Origin: Hyphomonas sp.
GTDB lineage: Bacteria; Pseudomonadota; Alphaproteobacteria; Caulobacterales; Hyphomonadaceae
Assembly: GCA_017792365.1 (NCBI GenBank)
Contig: CP051229.1
Coordinates: 2,418,001-2,482,000 of the forward strand
Reading direction: 5' to 3'
Length of the DNA stretch: 64,000 bases
Shown: piece after piece, positions 1 through 10,695 of the stretch
How positions within the stretch are numbered: the stretch's first letter is position 1
Layout: every line of letters starts with the position of its first letter
Program-made: the position numbers and the translations under genes
The notes under the pieces: generated by a model
Database searches by the model: none
What the model saw: only the letters and a program-made list of their open reading frames with translations
What the model was told of the DNA's origin: nothing

Positions 1-1
1 T

Positions 2-610
2 GCAGACCGCATGGCCGATGCGCAGATTCTGATGGCCTCAGAGACATCCGAGAACCTGAGACTCATCGCCGGCGCGCTCGCCGACGATCGCAGCCTCCTC
101 GATGGCGAAGGCGCCGGCGCGCTCATCGAACGCTACCGCGACGCCACGCGCGAGCTTCAGTCCATCCTGCCCGAAGCGCTCTCGCCGCTGGTGCGCAGCC
201 GGGTCGAGGCCCGAGCCGAGCGTTACACAGAGGCCGGCGCGCCGGTCGACCTCGCGCGCGACGTCGCCTTCATCCGCGCCAATGCATCCGCCCGGGAAAC
301 CATCGAGATCGCCCGCCGCACCGGCTGGCCGCTAAGGGCGGTCGCGCTGATGCAGCATCAGGTCGGCCGCCAGCTGGGACTGGACCAGATGCGCGCCGCC
401 GCCCGCGACCTGTCGCCGAACGATCCATGGGAGCGCATCGCGCTGAACGGCGTCGCCGACGACCTGCCCCGCCAGCAGATCAAGCTGGTCAACGCCGCCA
501 TCGACACAGCCGGCCGCAACGGCGTCAAACCCGAAAAACTGGAAGCGGCGGGCGCCGCTGCCGCCGTACACGCCGGATTGCGCCAAATCGCACCTTTGCA
601 GAGCGGCTGA
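2..610 (+). CDS. NAD-specific glutamate dehydrogenase, C-terminal end (5' truncated by window edge)
   Basis: The frame is open from the first bases of the window, so this is the 3' end of a larger gene. The roughly 200 residues seen are helical and match the tail of the large (about 1,600-residue) bacterial NAD-glutamate dehydrogenases, which oxidise glutamate to 2-oxoglutarate and ammonia in the cytoplasm. Recognisable pieces are the segment 'ARDVAFIRANASARETIEIA' and the later 'DPWERIALNGVADDLPRQQ', the usual pattern of the C-terminal helical domain. No catalytic motif is in view, so the call rests on tail similarity alone. It ends in TGA, and a GNAT gene follows about 150 bp downstream on the same strand. 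Confidence 0.7.
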   Translation, partial: ADRMADAQILMASETSENLRLIAGALADDRSLLDGEGAGALIERYRDATRELQSILPEALSPLVRSRVEARAERYTEAGAPVDLARDVAFIRANASARETIEIARRTGWPLRAVALMQHQVGRQLGLDQMRAAARDLSPNDPWERIALNGVADDLPRQQIKLVNAAIDTAGRNGVKPEKLEAAGAAAAVHAGLRQIAPLQSG

Positions 611-763
611 CGCAACCTGCAGGATCATTTGAGAGTTCCGGCATGTGGTCGCTGGCGAAACTGGTTCTCTTGGGCGATGCTGTGCGCGATTTCGTAGCTG
701 TGTGCAGCCGAACTCCTGGCAGCGCGCCCAGCCTCTGAACAGAAAGATAGTGAGGAAACATTG

Positions 764-1300
764 GTGCTCGACCGCGCCCTCACCTTCAGGGACGCCCGCG
801 AGAACGACGCTGTCGACGTCGCCGAGATCGGCCGCGACACGTTCATCGAGACGTTCGGGCACCTCTATCCGCCTCACGACCTGAAAACCTACCTCGACGA
901 CGCCTTCGCCATTGAAACCATCCGCGCCGAAATCCTCGACCCCCAGATCGAGGTTCGGATCGCCTTCGCAGGCAAGCGCATCGTCGCCTACACCAAGATC
1001 GGTCCGTGCAAGCTGCCGATCGACACCGGCGCCGACCCAGCCCTCGAACTCCACCGCATCTACGTCTATCGCGCCCGCCAGGGCGTCGGCGTCGGACGCA
1101 TCCTCCTGAACTGGGCGATCGAACGCGCACGGCAACGCGGCGCCGCCCAGCTCCTCCTTGGCGTCTTCTCCAAGAACGAGCGCGCGATCGCCGTCTACGA
1201 AAACCGCGGCTTTGAGAAGGTCGGCGAGTACAAGTTCCCCGTCGGCGAGACCATGGACGACGAAATCATCATGAGGCTTGATCTCTCGACCGAGCGTTGA
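764..1300 (+). CDS. GNAT-family N-acetyltransferase
   Basis: A 178-residue single-domain protein with the GNAT fold, transferring an acetyl group from acetyl-CoA to an amine of unknown identity. The acetyl-CoA loop is visible as 'RARQGVGVGRILLNWAIE', and the late motif 'NERAIAVYENRGFEKVGE' is the typical GNAT motif B with its Tyr-Glu-x-x-Gly-Phe. I chose the GTG start because GAGGAA at 752-757 lies 6 nt upstream; a TTG at 761 is the alternative but is too close to that site. It stands alone between the glutamate dehydrogenase tail and terC. The substrate cannot be told from sequence. Confidence 0.85.
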   Translation: MLDRALTFRDARENDAVDVAEIGRDTFIETFGHLYPPHDLKTYLDDAFAIETIRAEILDPQIEVRIAFAGKRIVAYTKIGPCKLPIDTGADPALELHRIYVYRARQGVGVGRILLNWAIERARQRGAAQLLLGVFSKNERAIAVYENRGFEKVGEYKFPVGETMDDEIIMRLDLSTER

Positions 1301-1389
1301 CCCCCAGTCCCACCTCAAATCCCCCACTCACCCCGCTTAACCTCCAACCCACAACCGGCTAAAGCAGGATTCGCTAGGGAGTTGTTCGA

Positions 1390-2187
1390 ATGCAGGAAAT
1401 TGCAGCGCTACTGAACGATCCGGCCGCCTGGGCCGCACTCATCACGCTGATCGTCATGGAAGTCGTGCTCGGCATCGACAACCTTATTTTCATTTCCGTT
1501 TTGACCAACAAGCTGCCGGAAGCGCAACGCGCCAACGCGCGCCGCATCGGCATCAGCCTCGCACTGATCATGCGCCTGGTATTGCTTGGAACCATCACCT
1601 TCATCATCGGCCTCACCGCGCCCGTATTCGACCTCGGCCTCACCGGCTCGCCCGACTCCCATGGCAATCCGGCGTTCGAGACCGAGTTCTCCTGGCGCGA
1701 TATCATCCTGATCACGGGCGGCTTGTTCCTCGTCTGGAAGGCCACCACCGAAATCCACCACTCGATGGAGCCGGACAAGCACGAGGGCGCACCGCGCGTC
1801 GGCCGCGCCAGCCTCAACTTCGGCGCCGCCCTGGTGCAGATCATCCTGCTCGACCTCGTCTTCTCGATCGACTCGATCCTCACGGCGGTCGGCATGACCG
1901 ACCACCTGCCGATCATGGTGGTTGCGGTCATCTTCGCGGTCGGCGTGATGATGATCTCGGCCGGCCCGCTGGCCCGCTTCATCGAGCAGAACCCCACGAT
2001 CGTGATGCTGGCCCTCAGCTTCCTCCTGATGATCGGCATGGTGCTGATCGCCGACGGCTTCGGCATCCATGTGCCGAAAGGCTACGTCTACGCGGCGATG
2101 GCGTTCTCGGGCTTCGTGGAAATGCTCAACATGCTGGCACGTCGCGGCAAGTCGAAACCGGCGGCCGTCGAAACCGCCAGCCACTAG
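1390..2187 (+). CDS. TerC-family integral membrane protein
   Basis: A 265-residue polytopic membrane protein of the TerC family (Pfam TerC). The hallmark acidic membrane motif 'VLGIDNLIFISVLTNKLP' is near residue 28, and its internal repeat 'DLVFSIDSILTAVGMTD' near residue 155. These paired Asp-containing helices are thought to form a metal-ion path, and family members are linked to manganese export and tellurite resistance. About seven hydrophobic segments are visible. The start has GGGAG (TAGGGAG) upstream. No other tellurite gene cluster is present, but a secreted vWA protein follows directly. A role in metal homeostasis, perhaps in loading exported metalloproteins, is inference. Confidence 0.9.
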   Translation: MQEIAALLNDPAAWAALITLIVMEVVLGIDNLIFISVLTNKLPEAQRANARRIGISLALIMRLVLLGTITFIIGLTAPVFDLGLTGSPDSHGNPAFETEFSWRDIILITGGLFLVWKATTEIHHSMEPDKHEGAPRVGRASLNFGAALVQIILLDLVFSIDSILTAVGMTDHLPIMVVAVIFAVGVMMISAGPLARFIEQNPTIVMLALSFLLMIGMVLIADGFGIHVPKGYVYAAMAFSGFVEMLNMLARRGKSKPAAVETASH

Positions 2188-2234
2188 CGCTCGCCCTGCA
2201 GGGGACGAGGACAGCTGTCATAACCCATGTTTGT

Positions 2235-2268
2235 CCCGGATTGCGCCGTCTGACCGCCGCAATCCGGG
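2235..2268. repeat. Perfect hairpin (11-bp arms) between terC and the vWA gene
   Basis: Arms CCCGGATTGCG (2235-2245) and CGCAATCCGGG (2258-2268) are perfectly complementary around a 12-nt loop. There is no T-tract after it, so it is either a REP-like palindromic unit or an attenuating hairpin rather than a classical terminator. It lies between the terC stop and the ribosome-binding site of the next gene. Confidence 0.6.
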
Positions 2269-2307
2269 CGGCACCTTGTCCTCTCACGCTTATCAGGGAG
2301 GACGAAC

Positions 2308-3048
2308 GTGAAACACATCCAGACAGCCATCGCATCGGTGCTGGCCGCGGCGACCGCCGCCACGGCCACAGCGGAAGCCCCGCGGACCACAGACGCCTCG
2401 ATCCACTCCTACATCCTGCTCGACCGGACCGGATCGATGTCGTCGATGTGGGCCGAAGCTCTGTCATCGGTGAACGCCTACGCCGCAGGCCTCGCCTCGC
2501 TTGAAGGCGGCCCCGCCGTTGACGCCGACGTCACGCTCGCAGTGTTCGACGCGCAGGAAGGCCTGCAGTTCGACGTCATCCGCGACAATGTCGACGCCAC
2601 GAAATGGCGCAACGTCACCGACGCCGACGCCAGCCCGCGCGGCATGACCCCGCTCTACGACGCCATCGGCCGCATCGTCTCGGTCGCCGAAACCGACCGC
2701 CCCAACAAGGCGGTCCTCGTCATCATGACTGACGGTCTCGAAAACGCCAGCCGCGAACTCACCCGCGAAGGCGCCAAGGCCGCGCTCGACCGCGCGCGCG
2801 AAAAGGGCTGGGAGATCGTATTTCTCGGCGCCGAATTCTCGAACTTCGACGACGCCGAAGGCGTCGGCCAGACGTCATCGCGCAACATGGCCGTCTCGAA
2901 GGAGCAGCTGACCGAATCCATGGGCCGGCTGGCCGACAAGTCCAAGGCCTACGCCAACGGTCAGGAAGCCACCATCGAGTGGGATGCCGAAGACCGCGCC
3001 GTCGCCCAGGAAGAACAGGTCAAGCAGCGCAACAACAGCCAGCGCTGA
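2308..3048 (+). CDS. Secreted von Willebrand factor A domain protein
   Basis: A 246-residue protein with an Ala/Thr-rich Sec signal peptide (about residues 1-24) and one vWA domain. The metal-ion-dependent adhesion site is nearly complete: 'DRTGSMSS' supplies Asp, Thr (replacing the first Ser) and Ser, 'GMTPLYDAI' supplies the Thr, and 'VIMTDGLEN' the distal Asp. A charged tail follows. It starts at GTG with a strong AGGGAGGA site (about 2295-2302). Such domains mediate protein-protein or metal-dependent contacts, and the partner is unknown. It lies downstream of terC; vWA proteins (TerY) are known companions of Ter systems, but TerY is cytoplasmic, so this link is only suggestive. Confidence 0.85.
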   Translation: MKHIQTAIASVLAAATAATATAEAPRTTDASIHSYILLDRTGSMSSMWAEALSSVNAYAAGLASLEGGPAVDADVTLAVFDAQEGLQFDVIRDNVDATKWRNVTDADASPRGMTPLYDAIGRIVSVAETDRPNKAVLVIMTDGLENASRELTREGAKAALDRAREKGWEIVFLGAEFSNFDDAEGVGQTSSRNMAVSKEQLTESMGRLADKSKAYANGQEATIEWDAEDRAVAQEEQVKQRNNSQR

Positions 3049-3080
3049 TTGCAGACTGAAGTTTCCCACCCGAGGACGCG

Positions 3081-3500
3081 CTAGCGCTCAGCCGCGGCGT
3101 CGACCTCGGAGATCGAGACCAGGTATGCGACCAGCGCGTCCGTGGCGATGACGTTGAAATCGAAATTGGGCATGTCCTGATGCCCCATCTTCACGCCGTT
3201 GATCAGGTCATCGGTCAACGCGTCGGGATCATAGCCCGCCAGCAGGGTCTTCAGCGGCGGCGCGTCTGGCCGCGGGCTTTGGTCGGCGTCGTCAAGCGCA
3301 TGACACCCGCCGCACATCGAAACGGCGATGTCCCGCCCTTCCTGAACCTGCGCCGGATCCACCTCAGGCGCTGATGCTGTAGCAACCCCTTCAGCAGCGA
3401 CCGGCGCGCGCGGCGCTTCCTCGCTCGCCTCGGTGCCGCCGCATGCGCCAGCCAGCGCTGCGGTCACCACAAGTGCAAACAGGGAGGAACAGGCTTTCAT
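3081..3500 (-). CDS. Cytochrome c lipoprotein
   Basis: A 139-residue c-type cytochrome. The N-terminus has a signal peptide ending in a lipobox-like 'LAGAC' (Cys at about residue 20), so it is probably lipid-anchored and faces the periplasm. One haem-binding motif, CGGCH, is near residue 63, and the likely axial Met is in 'HQDMPNFDF'. An Ala/Pro/Glu-rich linker joins the anchor to the haem domain. This is a class I, single-haem architecture suited to shuttling electrons to a terminal oxidase or dehydrogenase. No oxidase gene is nearby. It is convergent with the vWA gene, with a 32-bp gap. Confidence 0.85.
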   Translation of the reverse strand: MKACSSLFALVVTAALAGACGGTEASEEAPRAPVAAEGVATASAPEVDPAQVQEGRDIAVSMCGGCHALDDADQSPRPDAPPLKTLLAGYDPDALTDDLINGVKMGHQDMPNFDFNVIATDALVAYLVSISEVDAAAER

Positions 3501-3543
3501 GGCCGCATTCTAGCCCCCAACCGGCACTCTGCGAAAGCCCGGC

Positions 3544-3999
3544 CTACTTCGTGACGTGGGCCGCCCGCTCGACAGCCTCCTCGACCGGATGCACCTCCCC
3601 CTCCATGCGCGCGCCCTCCGCCGCCGCCCGGAACTGCCCGGCATGCGCCATGGTCGGGAAATGAATCCTGGAATCGCCCCGCCCCCTCACCGTCAGCCGC
3701 CCGTATCCGAAAATGCGCCCGATGATCGATTGGTCGATATGCGACCCCTCGATCGACGACAGGTTCATCTCGTCGACATCGACGTCGAGAATGCCCTTCT
3801 TGAGCACGATCCGCCGGTTGGTGACGACGAAATTGGTCGTGTTCAGCCGCACCATCTCCTTGATCCAGATGAACACCCCGATCAGCAGCACGCCGAGGAA
3901 CAACAGCGCCATCCACGCCCAGAAGTGCTGAAGCCAGTGAAACGCGCCCCGGTAAACGATGACCTCGCCAGGCGCCAATCGCTTGTCGACGTAACTCAT
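3544..3999 (-). CDS. Bacterial PH-domain (bPH2) membrane protein
   Basis: A 151-residue protein that begins 'MSYVDKRLAPGE', has a hydrophobic hairpin of one or two membrane segments (about residues 22-50), and then a bPH2 domain. The domain shows the typical 'NFVVTNRRIVLKKG' strand, followed by 'MNLSSIEGSHIDQSIIGRIFGYG'. This is the YdbS/YdbT-like family of unknown biochemical role. An in-frame extension back to 4206 exists, but this ATG matches the family start and gives a normal length. It ends close to the cytochrome gene on the same strand. The function is not known and I do not propose one. Confidence 0.8.
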   Translation of the reverse strand: MSYVDKRLAPGEVIVYRGAFHWLQHFWAWMALLFLGVLLIGVFIWIKEMVRLNTTNFVVTNRRIVLKKGILDVDVDEMNLSSIEGSHIDQSIIGRIFGYGRLTVRGRGDSRIHFPTMAHAGQFRAAAEGARMEGEVHPVEEAVERAAHVTK

Positions 4000-4164
4000 C
4001 GGCCCGCTTGTCCCCTCTCTGGCTGCGTTGAAACTCAGGGTTAAATCAAGTGAAACGCCGCGCCGCGTCTGAACGTTCCCCTCGCTTTCTTCAGCAATTC
4101 CCTGTAGACGCCCCGCAAACAGAGCCGGACGGCGGCCAACTCCCCGGAATTTGCGAGCCTTCAC

Positions 4165-5985
<1,821 letters not shown>

Positions 5986-6438
5986 CTAACCCCGCTCATC
6001 CTTCGGCGCCCCCATCACGATATAGCTCGTGATCGAGGCGACCTGCGGCACCTGGCCGAGATACTCGGTGTGGAACTGCTTGTAGGCGGCGATGTCCTCC
6101 GCCTCGACGCGCAGGATGTATTCGATCGTGCCGGTCACATTGTAGCACTCGCGCACCTGCGGCGCCCGCGCCATCGCCTTCTCGAACGCGTCCTGATCCG
6201 CCTTGGTGTGCTTCGACAGGCCGACCGTCACATACGCCAGGAACCCGCGCCCCATCGCCGCCGGATCCAGCACCGCGCGATAGCCGGAGATCACGCCGGT
6301 CCGTTCCAGCTCCTGCACCCGGCGCAGGCAGGCCGACGGCGACAGGTTGATCCGCGCCGCGAGGTCGACATTGCTCAGCCGCCCGTCGCGCTGCAGCTCA
6401 TGCAATATCCTGCGGTCAATGTCGTCCAATTTCGTCAT
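5986..6438 (-). CDS. Lrp/AsnC-family transcriptional regulator
   Basis: A 150-residue regulator. The N-terminal helix-turn-helix covers 'LDDIDRRILHELQRDGRLSN' and 'LAARINLSPSACLRRVQELE', and the C-terminal RAM/AsnC ligand-binding domain starts about residue 65. It is divergent from a LysE/RhtB exporter gene, a very common pair in which the Lrp-type protein senses an amino acid and controls its exporter. A palindrome GCAATAATTGC lies only 6 bp upstream of its start, consistent with autoregulation and control of the exporter. The effector amino acid is unknown. It ends immediately beside typA. Confidence 0.92.
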   Translation of the reverse strand: MTKLDDIDRRILHELQRDGRLSNVDLAARINLSPSACLRRVQELERTGVISGYRAVLDPAAMGRGFLAYVTVGLSKHTKADQDAFEKAMARAPQVRECYNVTGTIEYILRVEAEDIAAYKQFHTEYLGQVPQVASITSYIVMGAPKDERG

Positions 6439-6443
6439 TCATT

Positions 6444-6454
6444 GCAATAATTGC
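6444..6454. promoter_or_regulatory. Probable Lrp-family operator in the lrp/lysE divergent gap
   Basis: GCAATAATTGC is a perfect 5-1-5 palindrome in the 74-bp divergent gap. It matches the GCAAT-type half sites reported for Lrp/AsnC operators. Placement beside the regulator start suggests autorepression. Confidence 0.5.
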
Positions 6455-6512
6455 TTCCAACGCCGCATAAACGCAAGCACCTTCACCCAGCGTCAGGCTA
6501 AGACTCCCGGCC

Positions 6513-7133
6513 ATGACACAGGACCTGCTCCTCGCGCTGATCGCCTTCGCATTCGTATCCTCGATCACGCCGGGGCCGAACAACCTGATGCTGATGGCAT
6601 CCGGCACGAACTTCGGCTTCACCCGGACGCTCCCCCACATGCTCGGCGTGGGCCTTGGCTTCACCGGCATGATCGTCCTGCTCGGTCTCGGCATGGTGCA
6701 GCTGTTCAACGCCATCCCCGGCTCGATGCTGGCGCTGAAGATCGGCTCTGCCGCCTACCTGCTCTACCTCGCATGGAAGATCGCCAACGCAGCCCCGCCC
6801 AAGGGTGACGCCAGCCACGCCAGCGCGGGAAAGCCCTTCACATTCCTCCAGGCCGTGCTCTTCCAGTGGGTGAACCCCAAGGCGTGGACCATGGCCCTCA
6901 CCGCCATCGGCGCCTACACCATCCCCGAAAACCCGATGGTCTCGCTGCTCATCGTCGCCGGCGTCTTCGGCGCCATCAACCTGCCCTGCGTCTCGTCCTG
7001 GACCGTGCTCGGAACCCAGATCCGCAGGCTGCTCAGCCGCCCGCTCCACCTGCGCATCTTCAACGTCACTGCGGCGCTTCTCCGGGTCGCCACGCTCTAC
7101 CCGATCCTCGCCACAACCATCGACGTGCAATGA
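6513..7133 (+). CDS. LysE/RhtB-family amino-acid exporter
   Basis: A 206-residue inner-membrane protein with about six hydrophobic helices. The family signature is at the N-terminus, 'SITPGPNNLMLMASGTNFG', and 'FQWVNPKAWTMALTAIGAY' in the second half is the conserved LysE/RhtB re-entrant motif. Members export amino acids such as lysine, threonine or homoserine lactones. It is divergent from the Lrp-type regulator with a putative operator between them, so export is probably induced when the cognate amino acid accumulates. The substrate cannot be assigned. Confidence 0.9.
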   Translation: MTQDLLLALIAFAFVSSITPGPNNLMLMASGTNFGFTRTLPHMLGVGLGFTGMIVLLGLGMVQLFNAIPGSMLALKIGSAAYLLYLAWKIANAAPPKGDASHASAGKPFTFLQAVLFQWVNPKAWTMALTAIGAYTIPENPMVSLLIVAGVFGAINLPCVSSWTVLGTQIRRLLSRPLHLRIFNVTAALLRVATLYPILATTIDVQ

Positions 7134-7234
7134 CGGGAACAATGATCTTACAGCACCTTCACCAGCCAAAGCCTTGAAAAACAGGCCCGGAAATGCCTTT
7201 AGACGCGGGGCGCTGAGCAGAAGGCCCGCGCGGC

Positions 7235-8364
7235 GTGAAACGTTTCCTCGCAATTCTATTCTGGGGCGTCATCCTCTCGGTGGTTGGCGCATTCGCCTAC
7301 AACTTCTGTGGCTGGATGACCCGCACCGCGAAGGCCCTGCCCAGCTCATCGCGCATCGCGGAATCCACCAGACATTCGACCTCGAAGGCGTCGCAAACGA
7401 CACCTGCACCGCAACGCGCATCCACGCGCCCACCCACAACTATATCGAGAACACCATCCCCTCGATGCAGGCCTCATTCGACGCCGGCGCCGCGATCGTC
7501 GAACTCGACGTCCACCTCACGCCAGATGGCGAGTTCGCCGTCTTCCACGACTGGACGCTCGACTGCCGCACCGACGGCCAGGGCGTAACCGAAGACACCC
7601 CCATGCCCACCCTCCGCACGCTCGACGTCGGCTATGGCTACACTGCCGACAACGGCGCCACCTATCCCCTGCGCGGCAAGGGCTTGGGCATGATGCCGAC
7701 CCTCGGCGAGGTCTTCGCCGCCAATCCCGACCAGAAATTCCTCGTCAACTTCAAGTCCAATCGCGCCGACGAAGGCCAGGCGCTGGTCGACCTGATCGCC
7801 GCCCATCCGGAATGGCGCGGCCAGCTCTGGGGCGTCTATGGCGGCGACGCGCCCACCAACACCACGCTCAACGCCGTCCCCGATCTCACCGGCTACACCC
7901 GCGACAGCCTGATGACCTGCGCCAGGGACTACATGCTGCTCGGCTGGACCGGCATCGTCCCGGACGCCTGCCGCAACACAACCGTCGCTGTGCCCGCCAA
8001 CTACGCATGGATGGTCTGGGGCTGGCCGCACAAGTTCACGCGCCGGATGGAAGCGGCCAACACCAACGTCATCCTCCTCGGCGCAATGGAGAACGGCGAC
8101 ATCGGCTCATCCGGCATCGACAGCGTCACGGACCTCAAGCAGGTCCCCGAAGGCTTTGGCGGCTATGTCTGGACCAACCGCATCGAACTGCTCGGCCCGG
8201 CCCTCGCCGCAGGCCAGCAACCCGAGCCCGCCCCGCCCCCGGCGCCGCCCGAACCCGTCGAGGTCGAAGAGCCCGCCGCGGAACTGGCCTCGGCATCAGC
8301 AGAAGACGCAGAACCCGAAGACCAGCCCGAAGGCCATTACATCGGCGATCCCGACGGCTGCTGA
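7235..8364 (+). CDS. Glycerophosphodiester phosphodiesterase family protein (frameshifted)
   Basis: Reads in two frames joined at about 7336-7340. The first gives a GTG start, an N-terminal membrane anchor ('FLAILFWGVILSVVGAFAYN') and 'GWMTRTAKA'. The second gives 'AQLIAHRGIHQTFD' and the rest of the domain. Adding one C to the CCC run restores 'TAKAPAQLIAHRG' and a 376-residue protein. Catalytic GDPD residues are present: the His-Arg of 'AHRG', 'ELDVHLTPDG' and 'FHDWTLDC'. The enzyme would hydrolyse glycerophosphodiesters at the periplasmic face. A Pro/Glu-rich tail ends at 8364 and overlaps the convergent lipoprotein gene by 28 bp. The frameshift may be a sequencing error. Confidence 0.8.
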
Positions 8365-9397
8365 TCGAGGATCCGCTGCCGGGCGGTATCCGTTAGCGGA
8401 TCGCAGGTCTCTTCCGCGGGCGACAAGCCGTCCGCATCGGCCCAGTCGTCATTGTCCCAGCCGACGTAGGCCGCGCACCGGTCCGTCAGCGGCAACCGGA
8501 TCTTCGGATCGGCAAGCGCTGCAAGCGCTTCGGCCAGCGCCGCCTCGTGCCCCCGGCGGCGAATGAATCGCTGATCACCACATCCCCGTTCGGCGTCTGC
8601 ACCATCATGCGGATATGCCCATCGCCGCGCAGGGTCTCCACCAGCGGCGCTTCACCCCCGCTCTCCAGCGGCGCCTGGATCAGGAACGTCCACGGCTCAT
8701 ATTCCAGCGCATCGGGCTCCTCGTCCTTCCACGTCGTCCGCGACGCCCCGCCTTCCGTCAGCCCGCTCAGCAACACATTGCCGTCAGCCGACAGCTCGAT
8801 CTCCACGCCCCGCGCGCCGCTCGGCCATTCCCATCCCTCAATACGAGCCTGCGTCGCCGCCACCACGTCCTCGCGCGGCGCCCCCTCCTCGATTCCCGGC
8901 GCGGCGATCACCACCTGCTGCGTCCGCACGCTGGCGAACATCGGCGCAGCTGCGCCATCGCGCACGCGATACTCGATGGTCAGTCGCGACAGCCCGTCGC
9001 GATAGGCCCGCAGGTTTCCCTCCCGCTCGCCAACCGATAGCGGCCGGCCCACGCTCCCGGCCTCCCCGCGCGAAGCGAACGATGAAATCCGGATGCGGTC
9101 GCCAAACTGTGCGCCGTCCTCCAGCACATCCGCCGTCTCCGCAAACCACGTCGAATAGACAGCGATCCCCGACGCCTCGCCCGCGCCCAGCCCGAAAGCC
9201 GACATCGGATCGCACGACGGATTGCGCCTGCAATGCTGCAACAGCGCCGGCCACAGCGCATCCCCAAGCGGATGCCCTTCAGCAACCACGACGGCGGGCG
9301 CGCGCACCATCCGCTCGCCCGGCCCATCGCAGGCGCTCGCCATCAGCGCCGCAACGGCCAGAACTCCCGCGCGGACAGGAACGAAACCCTTCAACAT
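8337..9397 (-). CDS. Uncharacterised lipoprotein (frameshifted near its C-terminus)
   Basis: The N-terminus is a lipoprotein signal ('VLAVAALMASAC', Cys about residue 23). About 280 residues follow that I do not assign to a family, rich in short beta-like segments and with two Cys near 'HCRRNPSCDP'. In the first frame the protein runs into a short Arg-rich tail and stops at 8486. One base missing in the C/G-rich run at about 8550-8562 would instead continue as 'RRGHEAALAEALAAL', then 'CAAYVGWDNDD', to a stop at 8337, about 353 residues. The continuation has coding-like codon use, so I accept it. Function unknown; probably periplasmic. Confidence 0.6.
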
Positions 9398-9400
9398 CGC

Positions 9401-10591
9401 TCACACCTTAACGGCGGCTTCGTCATGGCCATAGAGCCAGTCCTGACGGCCGTGCACGATGAACGGCGCCATCCGGTCGGCCAGCCACATCGGGCCATAG
9501 GTCGCCAGCTGCCCCAACGCGCGCCGTCTGTGAAAGATGCCCCGGTTTGCCCGCGCACTACGCATCACCTTGCGCGTCCGGCCCTTCCGCCGCGTCTCAT
9601 AAGCCCCCAGCGCGCCGACATGATCGCCCCGGCGCGCATCCAGGCAATCCGCCAGCGCCCATGCATCCTCGATCGCCATCGCCGCGCCCTGCGCCTGGAA
9701 GGGCGGCATCGGATGGCACGCATCGCCCAGCAGCGTCACACGCCCGCGCGACCAGTGCGCCAGAGGCGCGCGGTCAAACAACGCCCACCTGTGACAGCTC
9801 GCGCCCGCCGCAATCGTCCGCACCACCGGCTCGGCCCAGCCTTCAAAATCCTTCGCCACCTGCGCCACGTCGCCGGCTTCGCTCCAGCTCTCCGTGCGAT
9901 GGTCGTCCGCTTCCGTCACACCGACGAAATTCACCTGCTTCCCGCCGCGCAGCGGATAGGTGACTGCATGTTTCCCCGGCCCCACCCAAACCGTCGCCTT
10001 CGCCGGATCGAACAGCCCGCCCAGCCCCTCGGCCGGAACCACCATCCGCCAGGCGACGCACCCCGTGAACCGCGCACTGTCATGCGCAATCACCTTCTCC
10101 CGCACCTTCGAATGCAGTCCGTCGGCCCCGACCAGAAGGTCGAACCGCTCAACGCCCCCGTTCGACAAGCCGATCCTCACCTGCCCGCCCTCGTCCAGCG
10201 CCTCGATCACGCGGGCGCCCAGCGTCAGGCGGGCCCCCGCATCAAACGCAGCCGCCCGCAATACGGAGATAAGGTCAGCCCGGTGCAGGTGGGCATAGCG
10301 CGCGCCATAGCGATCCAGCGCGCGCTCTCCCATCGGAATGGAAAAGATCCGGCGCCCGCTCACCCCCAGCCGCATCTCCAGCGCTTCCGGCAGGCTGGCG
10401 GCCTCGACCAGTCTGTCCCCGACGCCCAGCGCGTCGAGCACCTTCATGGCGTTCGGGCTCAGCTGGATGCCCGCGCCGACCTCCTCCAGCACCTGCGCCT
10501 GCTCGAACACGTTCACTGCAAAGCCGCGCTGCGCCAACGCTATGGCCGCCGTCAGCCCGCCAATGCCCGCGCCCGCAATCGCAACATTCAT
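9401..10591 (-). CDS. FAD-dependent aromatic-ring monooxygenase (UbiH/salicylate-hydroxylase family)
   Basis: A 396-residue class A flavoprotein monooxygenase, which uses NAD(P)H and O2 to hydroxylate an aromatic substrate. The dinucleotide motif 'AGAGIGGLTAAIALAQRG' starts at residue 5. The DG motif is 'VGADGLHSKVRE' and the second FAD motif is 'LLGDACHPMPPFQAQGAAMA'. The sequence most resembles the salicylate/6-hydroxynicotinate-type hydroxylases. I chose ATG at 10591, two codons before the Rossmann strand; a GTG at 10606 is possible. It follows the Kor operon on the same strand with a 104-bp gap, but no degradation cluster is nearby, so the substrate is unassigned. Confidence 0.88.
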   Translation of the reverse strand: MNVAIAGAGIGGLTAAIALAQRGFAVNVFEQAQVLEEVGAGIQLSPNAMKVLDALGVGDRLVEAASLPEALEMRLGVSGRRIFSIPMGERALDRYGARYAHLHRADLISVLRAAAFDAGARLTLGARVIEALDEGGQVRIGLSNGGVERFDLLVGADGLHSKVREKVIAHDSARFTGCVAWRMVVPAEGLGGLFDPAKATVWVGPGKHAVTYPLRGGKQVNFVGVTEADDHRTESWSEAGDVAQVAKDFEGWAEPVVRTIAAGASCHRWALFDRAPLAHWSRGRVTLLGDACHPMPPFQAQGAAMAIEDAWALADCLDARRGDHVGALGAYETRRKGRTRKVMRSARANRGIFHRRRALGQLATYGPMWLADRMAPFIVHGRQDWLYGHDEAAVKV

Positions 10592-10695
10592 GAAGCCAGC
10601 TCTCACCCGATCCGGTGAGGCTTACCGCACACGATCCAGCATACAAGAGCGCTCTCGCCGACAGCCGCCGACCCGGGCCGGCAGATCAATCTATG

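Noticed and set aside
643-738. 31-codon frame after the glutamate dehydrogenase gene
   Set aside because: No convincing ribosome-binding site or similarity.
7233-7248. GTGAAACGTTTCC as a sixth parS
   Set aside because: The central CACGTG core is absent and it encodes the start of gdpD.
9233-10618. A 461-codon open frame on the + strand
   Set aside because: Antisense to the FAD monooxygenase; composition is Arg/Pro/His-rich.
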